A model generated the notes under the pieces. It searched no databases. It saw only the letters and a list, made by a program, of their open reading frames with translations, and was not told the origin of the DNA. Of a stretch of 64,000 nt of DNA, positions 36,828 through 46,424 are shown piece after piece. How positions within the stretch are numbered: position 1 is the first letter of the stretch; each line of letters begins with the position of its first letter. Made by a program: the position numbers and the translations under genes. This DNA comes from Zhongshania aquatica (GTDB lineage: Bacteria; Pseudomonadota; Gammaproteobacteria; Pseudomonadales; Spongiibacteraceae), in contig NZ_JANZNQ010000005.1 of NCBI RefSeq assembly GCF_027257955.1, positions 124,001-188,000 of the forward strand, in the 5' to 3' direction.

Positions 36828-37964
36828 ATGAATATGATCAAAACATCTGCGTTAGCACTTCTAATTGCTAGTACCACTGCCTGCACTATTGTACCGGGCA
36901 GTAATATGAGCTCTTTCAACTCGAGATGGTTTGACGACACGCCAGAGAATTACACTCCGGCAACCACCGTAACGAATTACATTCCTATTGATGCAACCGT
37001 TTTAAGTCATTTGAATACCTTCACACCGCAAAAGCCGTCACTAAACTTAGCCTTGCAACAAGCCCTAACAGACTACGAGTACCGTATTGGGCCAGGCGAC
37101 GTGCTGACCATTACTGTGTGGGAGCATCCCGAACTAACCATTCCGGCGGGTTCTTTTAGAACTGCAGCTGAAGGCGGTAACGAAGTTAAGGCCGACGGCA
37201 CCGTGTTTTATCCCTACGCCGGCAACTTTGCCGTCGCAGGATTAACGACCAATGAGGTTAAGACGTTACTTGAGAACAGGTTAAGCTCTGTTATCAAAAA
37301 GCCCCAGTTAGATGTGCGCGTTGCCTCTTTTAACAGCCAAAAGGTCTACGTAAGTGGCTCTGTTAAGCAACCAGGAATTATTCCGATCACCGCTACGCCA
37401 CTTACGCTGGTAGACGCTATTGAAAGCCTTGGTGGATTGACAGAAACCGCGTCTTGGGGCTCCGTCACGCTTACGCGTAACGGTATTGCTAGTAATATAT
37501 CACTACGCTCCCTGTATGAAGATGGTCGCTGGGCAGAGAATTTATTGCTGCAGGACGGCGACTTAATTCATGTACCACGTAATGACGCCGACAAAATCTT
37601 TGTGCTGGGTGAGGTTAATCGGCCACAAAGCTTAAATATGTCTCGTAACGGTACGAGCTTGGCAGAAGCACTAGCAGATGCAAACGGTATAAACGAAAAT
37701 CGCGCCGATGGCCGCGGAATTTATGTTTTGCGCAATGCAGGAATCAGTAAAGACGCTGAAGGGTTGCCAGTGTATCAGGCAACAATTTATCACTTAAATG
37801 CGGCGTCTGCCGTTGGCTTTATGCTTGCCGACAAATTCCCGCTTGAAGCACGTGACGTGGTTTATGTTTCCCCGGCACCAATTACGCGCTGGAATCGCTT
37901 TTTAAGCCAACTACTGCCTTCTATCATCGCCACCGACACTATAGGCGATGTTGAAAATAATTAA
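36828..37964 (+). CDS. wza: Polysaccharide export outer-membrane lipoprotein (Wza)
   Basis: A 378-residue lipoprotein forming the outer-membrane export channel. The signal peptide ends in the lipobox TTAC. The polysaccharide export domain (YRIGPGDVLTITVWEHPELT) is followed by SLBB domains (KVYVSGSVKQPGIIPIT and KIFVLGEVNRPQSLNMS), and the C-terminus is amphipathic, as expected for the helical barrel (WNRFLSQLLPSIIATD). It is paired with wzc after 94 bases and divergent from the biosynthetic operon. It should work with Wzc to export the polymer. Confidence 0.95.
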   Translation: MNMIKTSALALLIASTTACTIVPGSNMSSFNSRWFDDTPENYTPATTVTNYIPIDATVLSHLNTFTPQKPSLNLALQQALTDYEYRIGPGDVLTITVWEHPELTIPAGSFRTAAEGGNEVKADGTVFYPYAGNFAVAGLTTNEVKTLLENRLSSVIKKPQLDVRVASFNSQKVYVSGSVKQPGIIPITATPLTLVDAIESLGGLTETASWGSVTLTRNGIASNISLRSLYEDGRWAENLLLQDGDLIHVPRNDADKIFVLGEVNRPQSLNMSRNGTSLAEALADANGINENRADGRGIYVLRNAGISKDAEGLPVYQATIYHLNAASAVGFMLADKFPLEARDVVYVSPAPITRWNRFLSQLLPSIIATDTIGDVENN

Positions 37965-38058
37965 CTTTGTGCAACTAAAAGCTCCCGCAGAGAGACCTTA
38001 AACGTATTCGGCCAGCAATAAACGGCCGCTATCGACATCATTTCCGGTACTAGATTTT

Positions 38059-40323
38059 ATGACAACACCAGTGCAAAGCAACACTTCAGATCGAACAAGC
38101 CCTAGGCAACAGCAAGATGACGAAATAGACCTATTGGCACTATTTGGCACGTTGTGGAATCAAAAACTCATTATTGCCGCCAGTACCGCCATTTTTATGG
38201 TCATTGGCGTAAGCTATGCCTTGTTAGCGACGCCGGTATTTCGCGCAAATGCGATCGTTCAAGTGGAGGAGAAGTCACCCAGCCTGCCAGGCATGAGCGA
38301 TGTGACTGAAATGTTTGGCGGTGAATCCGCCGCAGTCACTGAAATCGAACTACTTAAAAGCCGCAAGGTGATTGGTACGGCGGTTGACGACCTGAATTTA
38401 GATATTTTAGTTGAACCTCACTATTTCCCGATTATTGGCCAAGCTATTGCGCGTCGTTTCGCGGCCGAGGCGGACGAGGTCAATACCCCATTGCTGGGTT
38501 TTGATAGTTATGCGTGGGGCGGTGAAGATATTGAGGTTACTGAGTTCAATGTTCCTGCGTCACTTTTCAATGAAGGGCATACCATCATTGCAGGCAATGG
38601 TGGTAGTTACACTTTGTTGTCGCCCGATGGCGATGAAATTCTTAGCGGTCAACAAGGTGTTACCGCTACTGCATCGGGCTACTCTATTTACATAGGCACG
38701 TTAAAGGCTCGCGAGGGCACCGAGTTTTCTATTAGCCGTCAGCGTCGCTTAAGCGCAATAATTGATCTGCAAGAGCTTTTAGGCGCATCCGAGCGTGGTA
38801 AAGATTCGGGCATTATTGCGTTGTCCTTAGAAGATACCGACCCAAGTCACGCAGAAAATATTCTAAACGTAGTGGCCAAAACCTATCTGCGCCAAAATGT
38901 AGAGCGTCAATCTGCTGAGGCAGCAAAAAGTTTAGATTTTTTAAAAGAGCAGTTGCCTACCATTAAAAAGGATTTAGAAGAGGCCGAACGTAAATTTAAC
39001 GAATACCAAGTTCAAGCTGGCTCGGTAAACATAAGCGCAGAAGCTGAAGCTTTGCTTGAGCAGGTTGTTGAGATTGAATCCGGTATTGCTGAACTTCAAC
39101 TTAAAAAAGCAGAGTTAGATCGCCTGTACACACGCGACCACCCTGCCTACCAAGCTTGGCGTGAACAAATGGCTGAGCAGCGATCAAGAAAAGAAGAGTT
39201 CAGTGAGCGCATAAAAGGCTTACCTGCCACTCAACAAGAGCTTTTAGGTTTAAAGCGTGACCTAGAAGTCGGCACCGAAATTTACACCCAAATGTTAAAC
39301 AATATTCAAGAGCTGGATATTGTCCGTGCTGGGACTGTGGGTAACGTTCGTATTGTTGATGATGCGGCAGTGAATGTTGAAGAGCCAGTGAAACCTAAGA
39401 AAGCCTTAATTGCCGTTATTGCTACGCTACTAGGTGGATTTTTAGGTGTCGCCATAGTGCTTGTGCGCGCAGCGCTGAATCGTGGCATTGAAAACCCAGA
39501 TGATCTAGAGGCGATTGGTTTGCCCGTTTATGCTTCTATTCCACTGTCTGACGAACAGCGTAAATTAGACTTTGGTAGCCGTCGTTCTGCCAGACATTTA
39601 AGGAAGATAAAGAACCAGCACCCGACTGTATTATTGGCACATCGGAATCCTACCGACATTACCATAGAGGCATTGCGGAGCCTGCGCACTAGCTTGCACT
39701 TCGCGATGTTGGAAGCCAGCAATAATATCATGATGATTTCTGGCCCAAGTCCGAACGTAGGTAAATCGTTTGTTTCAGGTAACTTGGCTGCGGTTATCGC
39801 GCAAGCCGGACAGCGTGTTTTACTTATCGATATGGACTTACGCAAAGGCTATATGCACAAAATGTTCGATATGGGTCCAGAGGATGGCGTATCAGATGTT
39901 TTGAGTAAGCGAGTTGATTTGGCAAAGGCTATAAAACCGACAAAAATTAATGAGTTGTTTGTATTGCCCCGTGGCGCGATTCCACCCAATCCCTCGGAAT
40001 TATTGATGAGTAAGGGATTAACTGAGCTATTAGAAACGGTTAGCGGTCAGTACGATTTAGTTATTGTTGATACGCCGCCGATTATGGCGGTTACTGATGC
40101 TGCAATTGTGGGGCGTCAGTGTGGTGTAACAATGATTGTGGCGCGTTTTGGTTTGAACCCGATTAAAGAGCTAGAAGTTACCAAGCAGCGCTTTGAGCAA
40201 AATGGTATTACGGTTAAAGGTGTTGTATTGAATGCCGTTGAGCGCCGTGCTTCTGGTTACGGCTATGGCTACGGTTATGGTTACGGGTATTACCAATACG
40301 AGTACAAATCTGATAAGTCGTAA
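38059..40323 (+). CDS. wzc: Tyrosine-protein kinase / chain-length regulator (Wzc)
   Basis: A 754-residue inner-membrane BY-kinase. The N-terminal Wzz domain lies between two membrane helices (about residues 33-55 and 449-470), with a coiled coil in the periplasmic part. The cytosolic kinase has Walker A GPSPNVGKS at residues 562-570, Walker A' LLIDMDLRKG, and Walker B LVIVDTPPI. The C-terminus is a tyrosine cluster, the autophosphorylation tail, built from GY repeats. No Wzb phosphatase gene is in the window, although Wzc cycling normally needs one. It controls polymer length and export with Wza. Confidence 0.95.
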   Translation: MTTPVQSNTSDRTSPRQQQDDEIDLLALFGTLWNQKLIIAASTAIFMVIGVSYALLATPVFRANAIVQVEEKSPSLPGMSDVTEMFGGESAAVTEIELLKSRKVIGTAVDDLNLDILVEPHYFPIIGQAIARRFAAEADEVNTPLLGFDSYAWGGEDIEVTEFNVPASLFNEGHTIIAGNGGSYTLLSPDGDEILSGQQGVTATASGYSIYIGTLKAREGTEFSISRQRRLSAIIDLQELLGASERGKDSGIIALSLEDTDPSHAENILNVVAKTYLRQNVERQSAEAAKSLDFLKEQLPTIKKDLEEAERKFNEYQVQAGSVNISAEAEALLEQVVEIESGIAELQLKKAELDRLYTRDHPAYQAWREQMAEQRSRKEEFSERIKGLPATQQELLGLKRDLEVGTEIYTQMLNNIQELDIVRAGTVGNVRIVDDAAVNVEEPVKPKKALIAVIATLLGGFLGVAIVLVRAALNRGIENPDDLEAIGLPVYASIPLSDEQRKLDFGSRRSARHLRKIKNQHPTVLLAHRNPTDITIEALRSLRTSLHFAMLEASNNIMMISGPSPNVGKSFVSGNLAAVIAQAGQRVLLIDMDLRKGYMHKMFDMGPEDGVSDVLSKRVDLAKAIKPTKINELFVLPRGAIPPNPSELLMSKGLTELLETVSGQYDLVIVDTPPIMAVTDAAIVGRQCGVTMIVARFGLNPIKELEVTKQRFEQNGITVKGVVLNAVERRASGYGYGYGYGYGYYQYEYKSDKS
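40255..40290 (+). repeat. Hexanucleotide GGN-TAY repeat encoding the Wzc tyrosine tail
   Basis: Six consecutive GGN-TAY units encode (Gly-Tyr)6, followed by three more tyrosines in YQYEY. The units differ at third positions. Unit gain or loss would change the number of phosphorylatable tyrosines without a frameshift. Confidence 0.75.
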
Positions 40324-40335
40324 TACCTTCCTCCG

Positions 40336-40368
40336 AACGGATACCTAGTGTAATTCTGGGTATCCGTT
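40336..40368 (+). terminator. Hairpin after wzc
   Basis: A ten-base stem, AACGGATACC (40336-40345) with GGTATCCGTT (40359-40368), lies 12 bases after the wzc stop. No T run follows, so termination may depend on Rho. Confidence 0.5.
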
Positions 40369-40430
40369 GATATTCCTTCTTGACGATACTTCCTGCTTTT
40401 TGCCGATAGGGCAGACACGCCACCTCGCCT

Positions 40431-40464
40431 ATGTCATTCCGAACTTGATTTGTGATCCATGTTC
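40431..40464 (-). repeat. Dispersed repeat, copy F
   Basis: ATGTCATTCCGAACTTGATT followed by TGTGATCCATGTTC matches the reverse strand of copy B at 11871 (CGTCATACTGAACTCCGATC and following). It lies in the 410-base gap between wzc and coaD, which holds no gene. Confidence 0.5.
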
Positions 40465-40507
40465 TTGAAATTTTGAGTTTATGCATATTCCCCGAAGGAT
40501 CAATGGT

Positions 40508-40551
40508 ATTCGCGCCGCTCACGTGGATGGTCAATCAGGGGCGGTAATGAG
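40508..40551 (+). repeat. Dispersed repeat, copy G
   Basis: ATTCGCGCCGCTCACGTGGA followed by TGGTCAATCAGGGGCGGTAA resembles copies A and E. Two copies of opposite orientation within 80 bases may form a larger fold in the wzc-coaD gap. Confidence 0.5.
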
Positions 40552-40734
40552 GAGTTTTGGAGCTTGTACATTTTGGATAGCAAGTGACTGACTTCACAAT
40601 TAGTATCGTTTACAGAGATGACAGCCTCTTAATTCTCGTTGCAAGATTAGTCATATTGTCTCCTAGCCAGTATAACCTTGTTACCCCCGCCTATTTTCGC
40701 TACCATTTCCGGCCCACAGACCCAGCGGTGATTT

Positions 40735-41479
<745 letters not shown>

Positions 41480-41549
41480 GCAAACAATTCAAATCACGCC
41501 GCCAAGAATAGTATTGCTAACGCGAACGAATCATTTGCCAATTTTGGTT

Positions 41550-42170
41550 TTAGTTTTTTACCGCTTCGCCGTAGTACATATAGCCCGCGATTTTAGGTAC
41601 GCCATCGGCATAGCAGGTTTCGAGTTTACTAATGGTAAACCCACAGCTGGCAATCGATTCTGCAATGGGACGATTGAGATGGCAGCCGCCAACTAACTTC
41701 TTCCACACGGGCGTTACTCTATTTTGCCAATTTTGCACCGAGTGATTTTCAGCTAGGCCGTGCTCACAAAACAATAATTTGCCAGTCGGTTTTAAGACCC
41801 GGTGCATTTGTTCTAACGCGCGCTGCCAATCGGGAATGGTGCAAAGGGTATAGGTAAGTAAAACAGTATCGACACTATTATCTTCAAGCGGAATTTCTTC
41901 CCCGGGCAAGTCTAACCACTTTACTTCGACGGGTGACTTGTCGAGATTGCGCTGCGCTTTCTGGCGCATACCAATAGAGGGCTCTAAGCCCCAAACGAAA
42001 TCGATATTATTCGGGTTATATAGGGCTAAATTAATGCCACTTCCCATACCCACTTCTAAAACAACACCCTTCGCGAGGGGTACAACTTTCTCGCGCAAGC
42101 TCATAATCGACGCCATTGAGCAGGCCTTGTCGATGATCACAGGCAATATTTTATTATCGTAAAAGCCCAT
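41550..42170 (-). CDS. Class I SAM-dependent methyltransferase
   Basis: A 206-residue soluble methyltransferase. VVLEVGMGSGINLALYNPNN is motif I and WGLEPSIGMRQKAQRNL motif II; TVLLTYTLCTIPDWQRALEQ is motif IV and GKLLFCEHG motif V. The overall sequence resembles the METTL7/UbiE-like group of phospholipid or small-molecule methyltransferases. It stands alone, convergent with the ferredoxin gene. The substrate is unknown. Confidence 0.88.
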   Translation of the reverse strand: MGFYDNKILPVIIDKACSMASIMSLREKVVPLAKGVVLEVGMGSGINLALYNPNNIDFVWGLEPSIGMRQKAQRNLDKSPVEVKWLDLPGEEIPLEDNSVDTVLLTYTLCTIPDWQRALEQMHRVLKPTGKLLFCEHGLAENHSVQNWQNRVTPVWKKLVGGCHLNRPIAESIASCGFTISKLETCYADGVPKIAGYMYYGEAVKN

Positions 42171-42273
42171 TACACATTCCTATTTTGGCGAGTTCGCCGG
42201 CAAGATCTCGCCAGCAATGTGCCCGAAGGTTAGCACAGTGCGGGCAAGTCGCAAAGACGGCGAAGGCCCAAAA

Positions 42274-42735
42274 TTACGCGCGCAAGGCGGCAAGGCTATT
42301 CAATGTACCGATGCAAGCTGATGCAGCTTCTTCGCCTTTAACAAGAAAGTGCTCGCGAAAGAAGCTGATGTGCTCTTCGCTGTTGTGAAAATTGTGTGGC
42401 GTAAGCACCACTGAAAATACCGGCGTGCAGGTTTCAAGCTGAACTTGCATAAGGCCTGAAACAACGGCTTGCGCAACGTATTCGTGCTTGTATATGCCGC
42501 TGTTGGTAACTAAGCCTGCGCCGACGATAGCAGCGTACTTGCCAGTTTGAGCGAGGAGCTTGGCGTGTAAAGGAATCTCAAACGCGCCTGGCACTTCAAA
42601 ACATTCCACATTAACGTCACTACGCGAGGACATGTCTTTGAGAAAAGATTCTTTACAGCGGTCGACAATGTCGCGGTGCCAACAGGCTTGAATAAAAGCT
42701 ACGGTTTGTTTGGAAGATGTGTCTGTCGATGTCAT
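42274..42735 (-). CDS. ribH2: 6,7-dimethyl-8-ribityllumazine synthase, type II (RibH2-like)
   Basis: Makes the riboflavin precursor ribityllumazine. The 153-residue protein, with AFIQACWHRDIVDRCKESF and FEVPGAFEIPLHAKLLA, matches the decameric type II enzymes (Brucella RibH2) rather than the icosahedral RibE found in rib operons. VVLTPHNFHNSEEHISFFRE carries the catalytic histidine and the type II-specific C-terminal region. An FMN riboswitch lies directly upstream, so it is regulated alone by flavin supply. The start at 42735 is preferred to 42792, which would run into the leader. Confidence 0.92.
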   Translation of the reverse strand: MTSTDTSSKQTVAFIQACWHRDIVDRCKESFLKDMSSRSDVNVECFEVPGAFEIPLHAKLLAQTGKYAAIVGAGLVTNSGIYKHEYVAQAVVSGLMQVQLETCTPVFSVVLTPHNFHNSEEHISFFREHFLVKGEEAASACIGTLNSLAALRA

Positions 42736-42837
42736 GTTTTTGTCCCAAATGAATACGGCAGGGCAAAGATGAGCTGACAGACCAGACGGCACATAGTGAT
42801 GGAAACCAAGCGCTGCGGCGTGTAACGATCTTTTCTC

Positions 42838-42990
42838 ATAACCGGACTCTAACCGTCGGCTCCGGAATCACACCGGATCTGCTGTCCTTGTTGGCGTCAT
42901 CGCTCTGCGATGCTCAACAAGCGCCCGCGGGCTACATGCATACACATGATTACCGCCGGTGGGGACTTTCACCCCGCCCTGAGAACCCTC
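42838..42990 (-). promoter_or_regulatory. FMN riboswitch (RFN element)
   Basis: On the minus strand the conserved RFN blocks appear in order: GGGCGGGGTGAAAGTCCCCA, CCGGCGGTA, AGCCCGCGGGCGC, a variable hairpin, GGACAGCAGATCCGGTG, TTCCGGAGCCGACGGTTAGA and GTCCGGT. It precedes the ribH2-like gene by about 100 bases. RFN aptamers bind FMN and shut off riboflavin genes; in gammaproteobacteria they usually block translation initiation. The leader between aptamer and gene holds no obvious T-run terminator, fitting translational control. Confidence 0.97.
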
Positions 42991-43010
42991 AATAGGCATA
43001 GGCGCTATCG

Positions 43011-43337
43011 GGGCGCGCGAATATTAGCAATCTGCAGATGATTTGTATACTCACGGCCAACATTCAGGCATTGCGCTAATCTATTAAACGTTAAAGGTAT
43101 GGCGCGAGGAGTCTATTTGTCGTGCTCGACCACGACCGAGTATCGATGTGAAAGTAAGGAATGCCTTTGGTTTAGGTAAAGTCTGCCGCAATTCAAAACC
43201 AAAGGTCGATGGCTTCTCAATAGGGTTCGAGGATGACGGTTAGAGAATTTGATGTCAGTTACTATTGCTGAAATTAAAAAGGATGGGGGTTTTATAGCCC
43301 CATCCTTTATTTATCGACTGCTGTTCCGCCATGCCAG
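43011..43337. other. Intergenic region between riboswitch and rubredoxin reductase genes
   Basis: About 330 bases holding the promoter region of the riboswitch transcript on the minus strand and the terminator at 43278-43308. No gene was recognised. Confidence 0.5.
43278..43308 (-). terminator. Intrinsic terminator for the rubredoxin reductase gene
   Basis: AAAGGATGGGG pairs with CCCCATCCTTT around an eight- to nine-base loop. Read leftward it is followed by TTTTTAATTT, the expected T run for the gene ending at 43338. Confidence 0.85.
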
Positions 43338-44708
43338 TTAAGGCATGATCGCCGGCAATAGTTTTTGTAGCGCCATTTTTTGCTTGGTGCCTTCGCCGGT
43401 TAGGGCAAAACCCAGCAATTCGCCGTCGGTGCCAACAAAGCGCGCAACAACATTGATGCCATCTTGCTCAATTTCCCACGTGCCTTTAGCGTCACGGGGC
43501 GCAGGGCTAACCGTTACCGGGCACGCAGGGGTTTTGATGGTGACCGGCATAGCAGGGTAGCTCACTTCGGTCGCTTCACCGGTAAGGGTTTTTGCCAAGG
43601 CGCGAGCCTGAGCCATGAGCGGCGCAACATAGACCAAAACATGCCCCGCCACTTCAGCACAGTCACCCATCGCGTAAACATTTGGCGCGCTGGTTTCCAA
43701 CAATCGGTTAGTGGCGATGCCCCGATTCACGGTTAAACCTGCCTCTTGTGCCAATTTGATTTGTGGACGCACGCCAACAGCAGACAAAACCAAATCACAG
43801 TTGATGGTGTCGCCATTATTGAGACTAACCACCAAACCGTCGCCTGACTTGTTTACCTCGGTAACGAGCGGGCCAAAATGGAATTTAGCACCCTTGGCTT
43901 CAAGCCCTGCCTGAACCGCTTTACCTGCAGCTTCTGGCAACAACGTTGGCAAGCAATAGCCAAGGGGATCAACCGTTTCAGTCTCAATGCCACCATTAAG
44001 TAAATCATTGGTGAATTCGCAGCCGATCAGACCGCCGCCGATGATGCAGACCTTTTTCACATTGTTTTTGGCCACCGCAGTGCGGAAGTCATGGTAGTCC
44101 AGCAAGTCATTCACTGAGTAGACGTATTCCAGCGCATTACCTTGAATGGGCGGACGAATCACATCAGCGCCCAAGGCCAACACCAACTTCTTGTAGTGAA
44201 CCTGGGTTTCTTTGTCGCCAATAGTGATAATTTGCGCAGCGGTGTCGATGGCGGTGACCTTGGTCAGCGTCCATACGCTAGCATTCAAGTCTTCACCCAT
44301 ACCACCAGCGTCTTTTTGTGCCAGCGCGTCAGCATCAGTGTTTTTGGTAAAGCCCGTCGATAACATCGGCTTAGAGTAGGCGCGGCCATCATCTGAGGTA
44401 ATCATAATGACTGGGCTGTCTTTGTCGTGTTTACGCAGCTCGCGAACCAAGCCATAGCCTGCCAAACCGGTACCAATCACCACAATGGCCGCGTCGCTAC
44501 CAGCCGATGCGGGTTCCTCATGATGGGGGAGGTCACTTTCTTCAGACTTCTCAATCATCTCGAAGTCTTCTTTACCTACACCACAGTCTGGGCAAAGCCA
44601 GTCATCAGGAATATCTTCCCAGCGTGTTCCCGGCGCTATGCCAGAATCCGGATCACCCACTTTTTCATCGTAAACCCAACCGCAAACAATACATTCCCAC
44701 TTACTCAT
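43338..44708 (-). CDS. Rubredoxin-rubredoxin reductase fusion
   Basis: A 456-residue electron-transfer protein. Residues 1-53 form a complete rubredoxin with both iron-binding pairs, CIVCG and CPDCG. A linker rich in Glu, Ser and His follows, then an NAD(P)H/FAD-dependent reductase with FAD loop [17 protein letters not shown] loop [16 protein letters not shown] and the C-terminal FAD motif [13 protein letters not shown]. In Pseudomonas the two parts are separate proteins serving alkane hydroxylase. Fusion would channel electrons inside one chain. Possible users include alkane monooxygenases or oxygen and peroxide reductases; none is in the window. Confidence 0.93.
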   Translation of the reverse strand: MSKWECIVCGWVYDEKVGDPDSGIAPGTRWEDIPDDWLCPDCGVGKEDFEMIEKSEESDLPHHEEPASAGSDAAIVVIGTGLAGYGLVRELRKHDKDSPVIMITSDDGRAYSKPMLSTGFTKNTDADALAQKDAGGMGEDLNASVWTLTKVTAIDTAAQIITIGDKETQVHYKKLVLALGADVIRPPIQGNALEYVYSVNDLLDYHDFRTAVAKNNVKKVCIIGGGLIGCEFTNDLLNGGIETETVDPLGYCLPTLLPEAAGKAVQAGLEAKGAKFHFGPLVTEVNKSGDGLVVSLNNGDTINCDLVLSAVGVRPQIKLAQEAGLTVNRGIATNRLLETSAPNVYAMGDCAEVAGHVLVYVAPLMAQARALAKTLTGEATEVSYPAMPVTIKTPACPVTVSPAPRDAKGTWEIEQDGINVVARFVGTDGELLGFALTGEGTKQKMALQKLLPAIMP

Positions 44709-44915
44709 TTACCCAATTCCTCATAAACCTTATGCTTCTATTGGCGAAGCTTAATGTAATATTTTGATTGATATCATCGCCTATTTGGCCGATACCATCG
44801 CTTGCAAGTCGCAGGTGATTCGCGCATTCTGCCGCCACACATTTGTTTTGATTGCTGCGCGTTTATTGTGTGGCAACGCTTATGTTCAGTGACCCTCAAC
44901 ACTGGAAGCCGAGTA

Positions 44916-45476
44916 TTGTACGCTTTTCAAACATCACGATTCCACTCGCAAGAGCCAAGGTGGCTTGATTGTAAGAAATTTCCACGCTCCGCCTTGTCTG
45001 CTGCGGATGCACGCTGGTTGCTAGATACGGGTTCACTCACCGCACATTTACGGCGCGTGTCCGACGGCCATTTTCATGTTGAGGTGCTGTTTCAACGCTG
45101 GCAAATCCCGCGCCTGTCAGAACGCCGCCTGCTAGGCATGGGCGACAGGGACTGGGGTTTAGTAAGGGAAGTGCGCTTGCATTGTCGCAATGAACCCTGG
45201 GTATATGCCCGCAGCGTGCTCCCGGCTACATCACTGGTTGGCCGCCTAGACCGCTTGCGAACCCTAGATAATCGGCCCCTAGGCCATTTGCTTTTCACCG
45301 ATCCCCACATGTCCCGCGATCGCTATGAAATATGTCGCGTGCCCGCAACGTCACTCGGGGACTCTGTTTCTGAACGGAGCGAGGAAAGCCTGTGGGGGCG
45401 GCGATCACGGTTTTTACTCAGCGAACATCCCATTATGGTGAGCGAAATATTTTTACCCGCTTTTCGACCTTGGTAG
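44916..45476 (+). CDS. ubiC: Chorismate pyruvate-lyase
   Basis: Converts chorismate to 4-hydroxybenzoate and pyruvate, the first step of ubiquinone synthesis. EVRLHCRNEPWVYARSVLPA, LDNRPLGHLLFTDPHMSRDR and LWGRRSRFLLSEHPIMVSEI match E. coli UbiC through the product-binding Arg and the C-terminal Glu-containing segment. The start is uncertain: TTG at 44916 follows GGAAG and gives about 186 residues, close to the family length; an upstream ATG-type frame opens at 44802. It is followed by ubiA after 60 bases. Confidence 0.9.
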   Translation: MYAFQTSRFHSQEPRWLDCKKFPRSALSAADARWLLDTGSLTAHLRRVSDGHFHVEVLFQRWQIPRLSERRLLGMGDRDWGLVREVRLHCRNEPWVYARSVLPATSLVGRLDRLRTLDNRPLGHLLFTDPHMSRDRYEICRVPATSLGDSVSERSEESLWGRRSRFLLSEHPIMVSEIFLPAFRPW

Positions 45477-45536
45477 TTTTCCTTCCACCTTGGCCGTGCT
45501 GATATACTTTTGCCAGAATATTTTAATGGCTGCCTT

Positions 45537-46421
45537 ATGAACGCATTACTCCAGCATATAAAAAAGCAAACCCCCCAGTATCTCGCTCTCATGCGCGTAG
45601 ATCGGCCGATTGGCACCTACTTGGTGTTATGGCCAACATTGTGGGCGCTGTGGTTTGCGGCGAAGGGGCTGCCAGACTGGCACATTCTCATTATTTTTGT
45701 GCTTGGCACATTTTTAATGCGCTCTGCAGGCTGCGTAATTAATGACTTTGCCGACCGAAAAATAGACGCCCACGTGAGCCGCACCAAGCAACGCCCCTTT
45801 GCCACTGGTGCAGTCAGCGAAAAGGACGCATTGTTGTTATTTGCCGTGCTTTGCTTGCTGGCCTTTGTGCTCGTCTTATTCACCAATTTACTAACCGTAT
45901 TATTTGCCTTTGGCGCCGTGGCTTTAGCCGCTACCTACCCCTTTATGAAGCGCTACACCCATTTACCTCAATTGGTGCTGGGGGCTGCGTTTGCCTGGGG
46001 AATTCCGATGGCGTTCACCGCACAAACCGGCGAACTTCCACCGCCAGCGGCATGGCTGCTCTATATTGGCGTATTGATATGGACAGTCGCTTACGACACC
46101 TTTTACGCCATGGTTGATCGCGAAGACGATTTAAAAATTGGCGTGAAATCGACCGCAATATTGTTCGGTGACGACGACAAAGTGATTACTGCCATGCTGC
46201 AATTCTGCGTGGTCGTCGTGATGCTCATGGCCGGCCCGCGCTTTGACATGAGCTTTATCTACTACGCGGGCATCATTGCCGCCAGCGGACTATTTATTTA
46301 TCAGCAGCAATTGATTCGCTACCGGCAAACTGAGAAATGCTTTAAAGCATTTCTAAATAATAACTGGGTAGGTGCCGTTATTTTTGTCGGTATTGCTCTG
46401 CACTTTCTGATGGAGACATAA
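45537..46421 (+). CDS. ubiA: 4-hydroxybenzoate octaprenyltransferase
   Basis: Joins the polyprenyl tail to 4-hydroxybenzoate at the inner membrane. The 294-residue protein has eight to nine hydrophobic helices and both aspartate-rich sites: [19 protein letters not shown] and the second, [40 protein letters not shown] is the conserved N-terminus and supports the ATG at 45537. It forms a unit with ubiC. The next gene starts four bases after its stop. Confidence 0.97.
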   Translation: MNALLQHIKKQTPQYLALMRVDRPIGTYLVLWPTLWALWFAAKGLPDWHILIIFVLGTFLMRSAGCVINDFADRKIDAHVSRTKQRPFATGAVSEKDALLLFAVLCLLAFVLVLFTNLLTVLFAFGAVALAATYPFMKRYTHLPQLVLGAAFAWGIPMAFTAQTGELPPPAAWLLYIGVLIWTVAYDTFYAMVDREDDLKIGVKSTAILFGDDDKVITAMLQFCVVVVMLMAGPRFDMSFIYYAGIIAASGLFIYQQQLIRYRQTEKCFKAFLNNNWVGAVIFVGIALHFLMET

Positions 46422-46424
46422 ACA

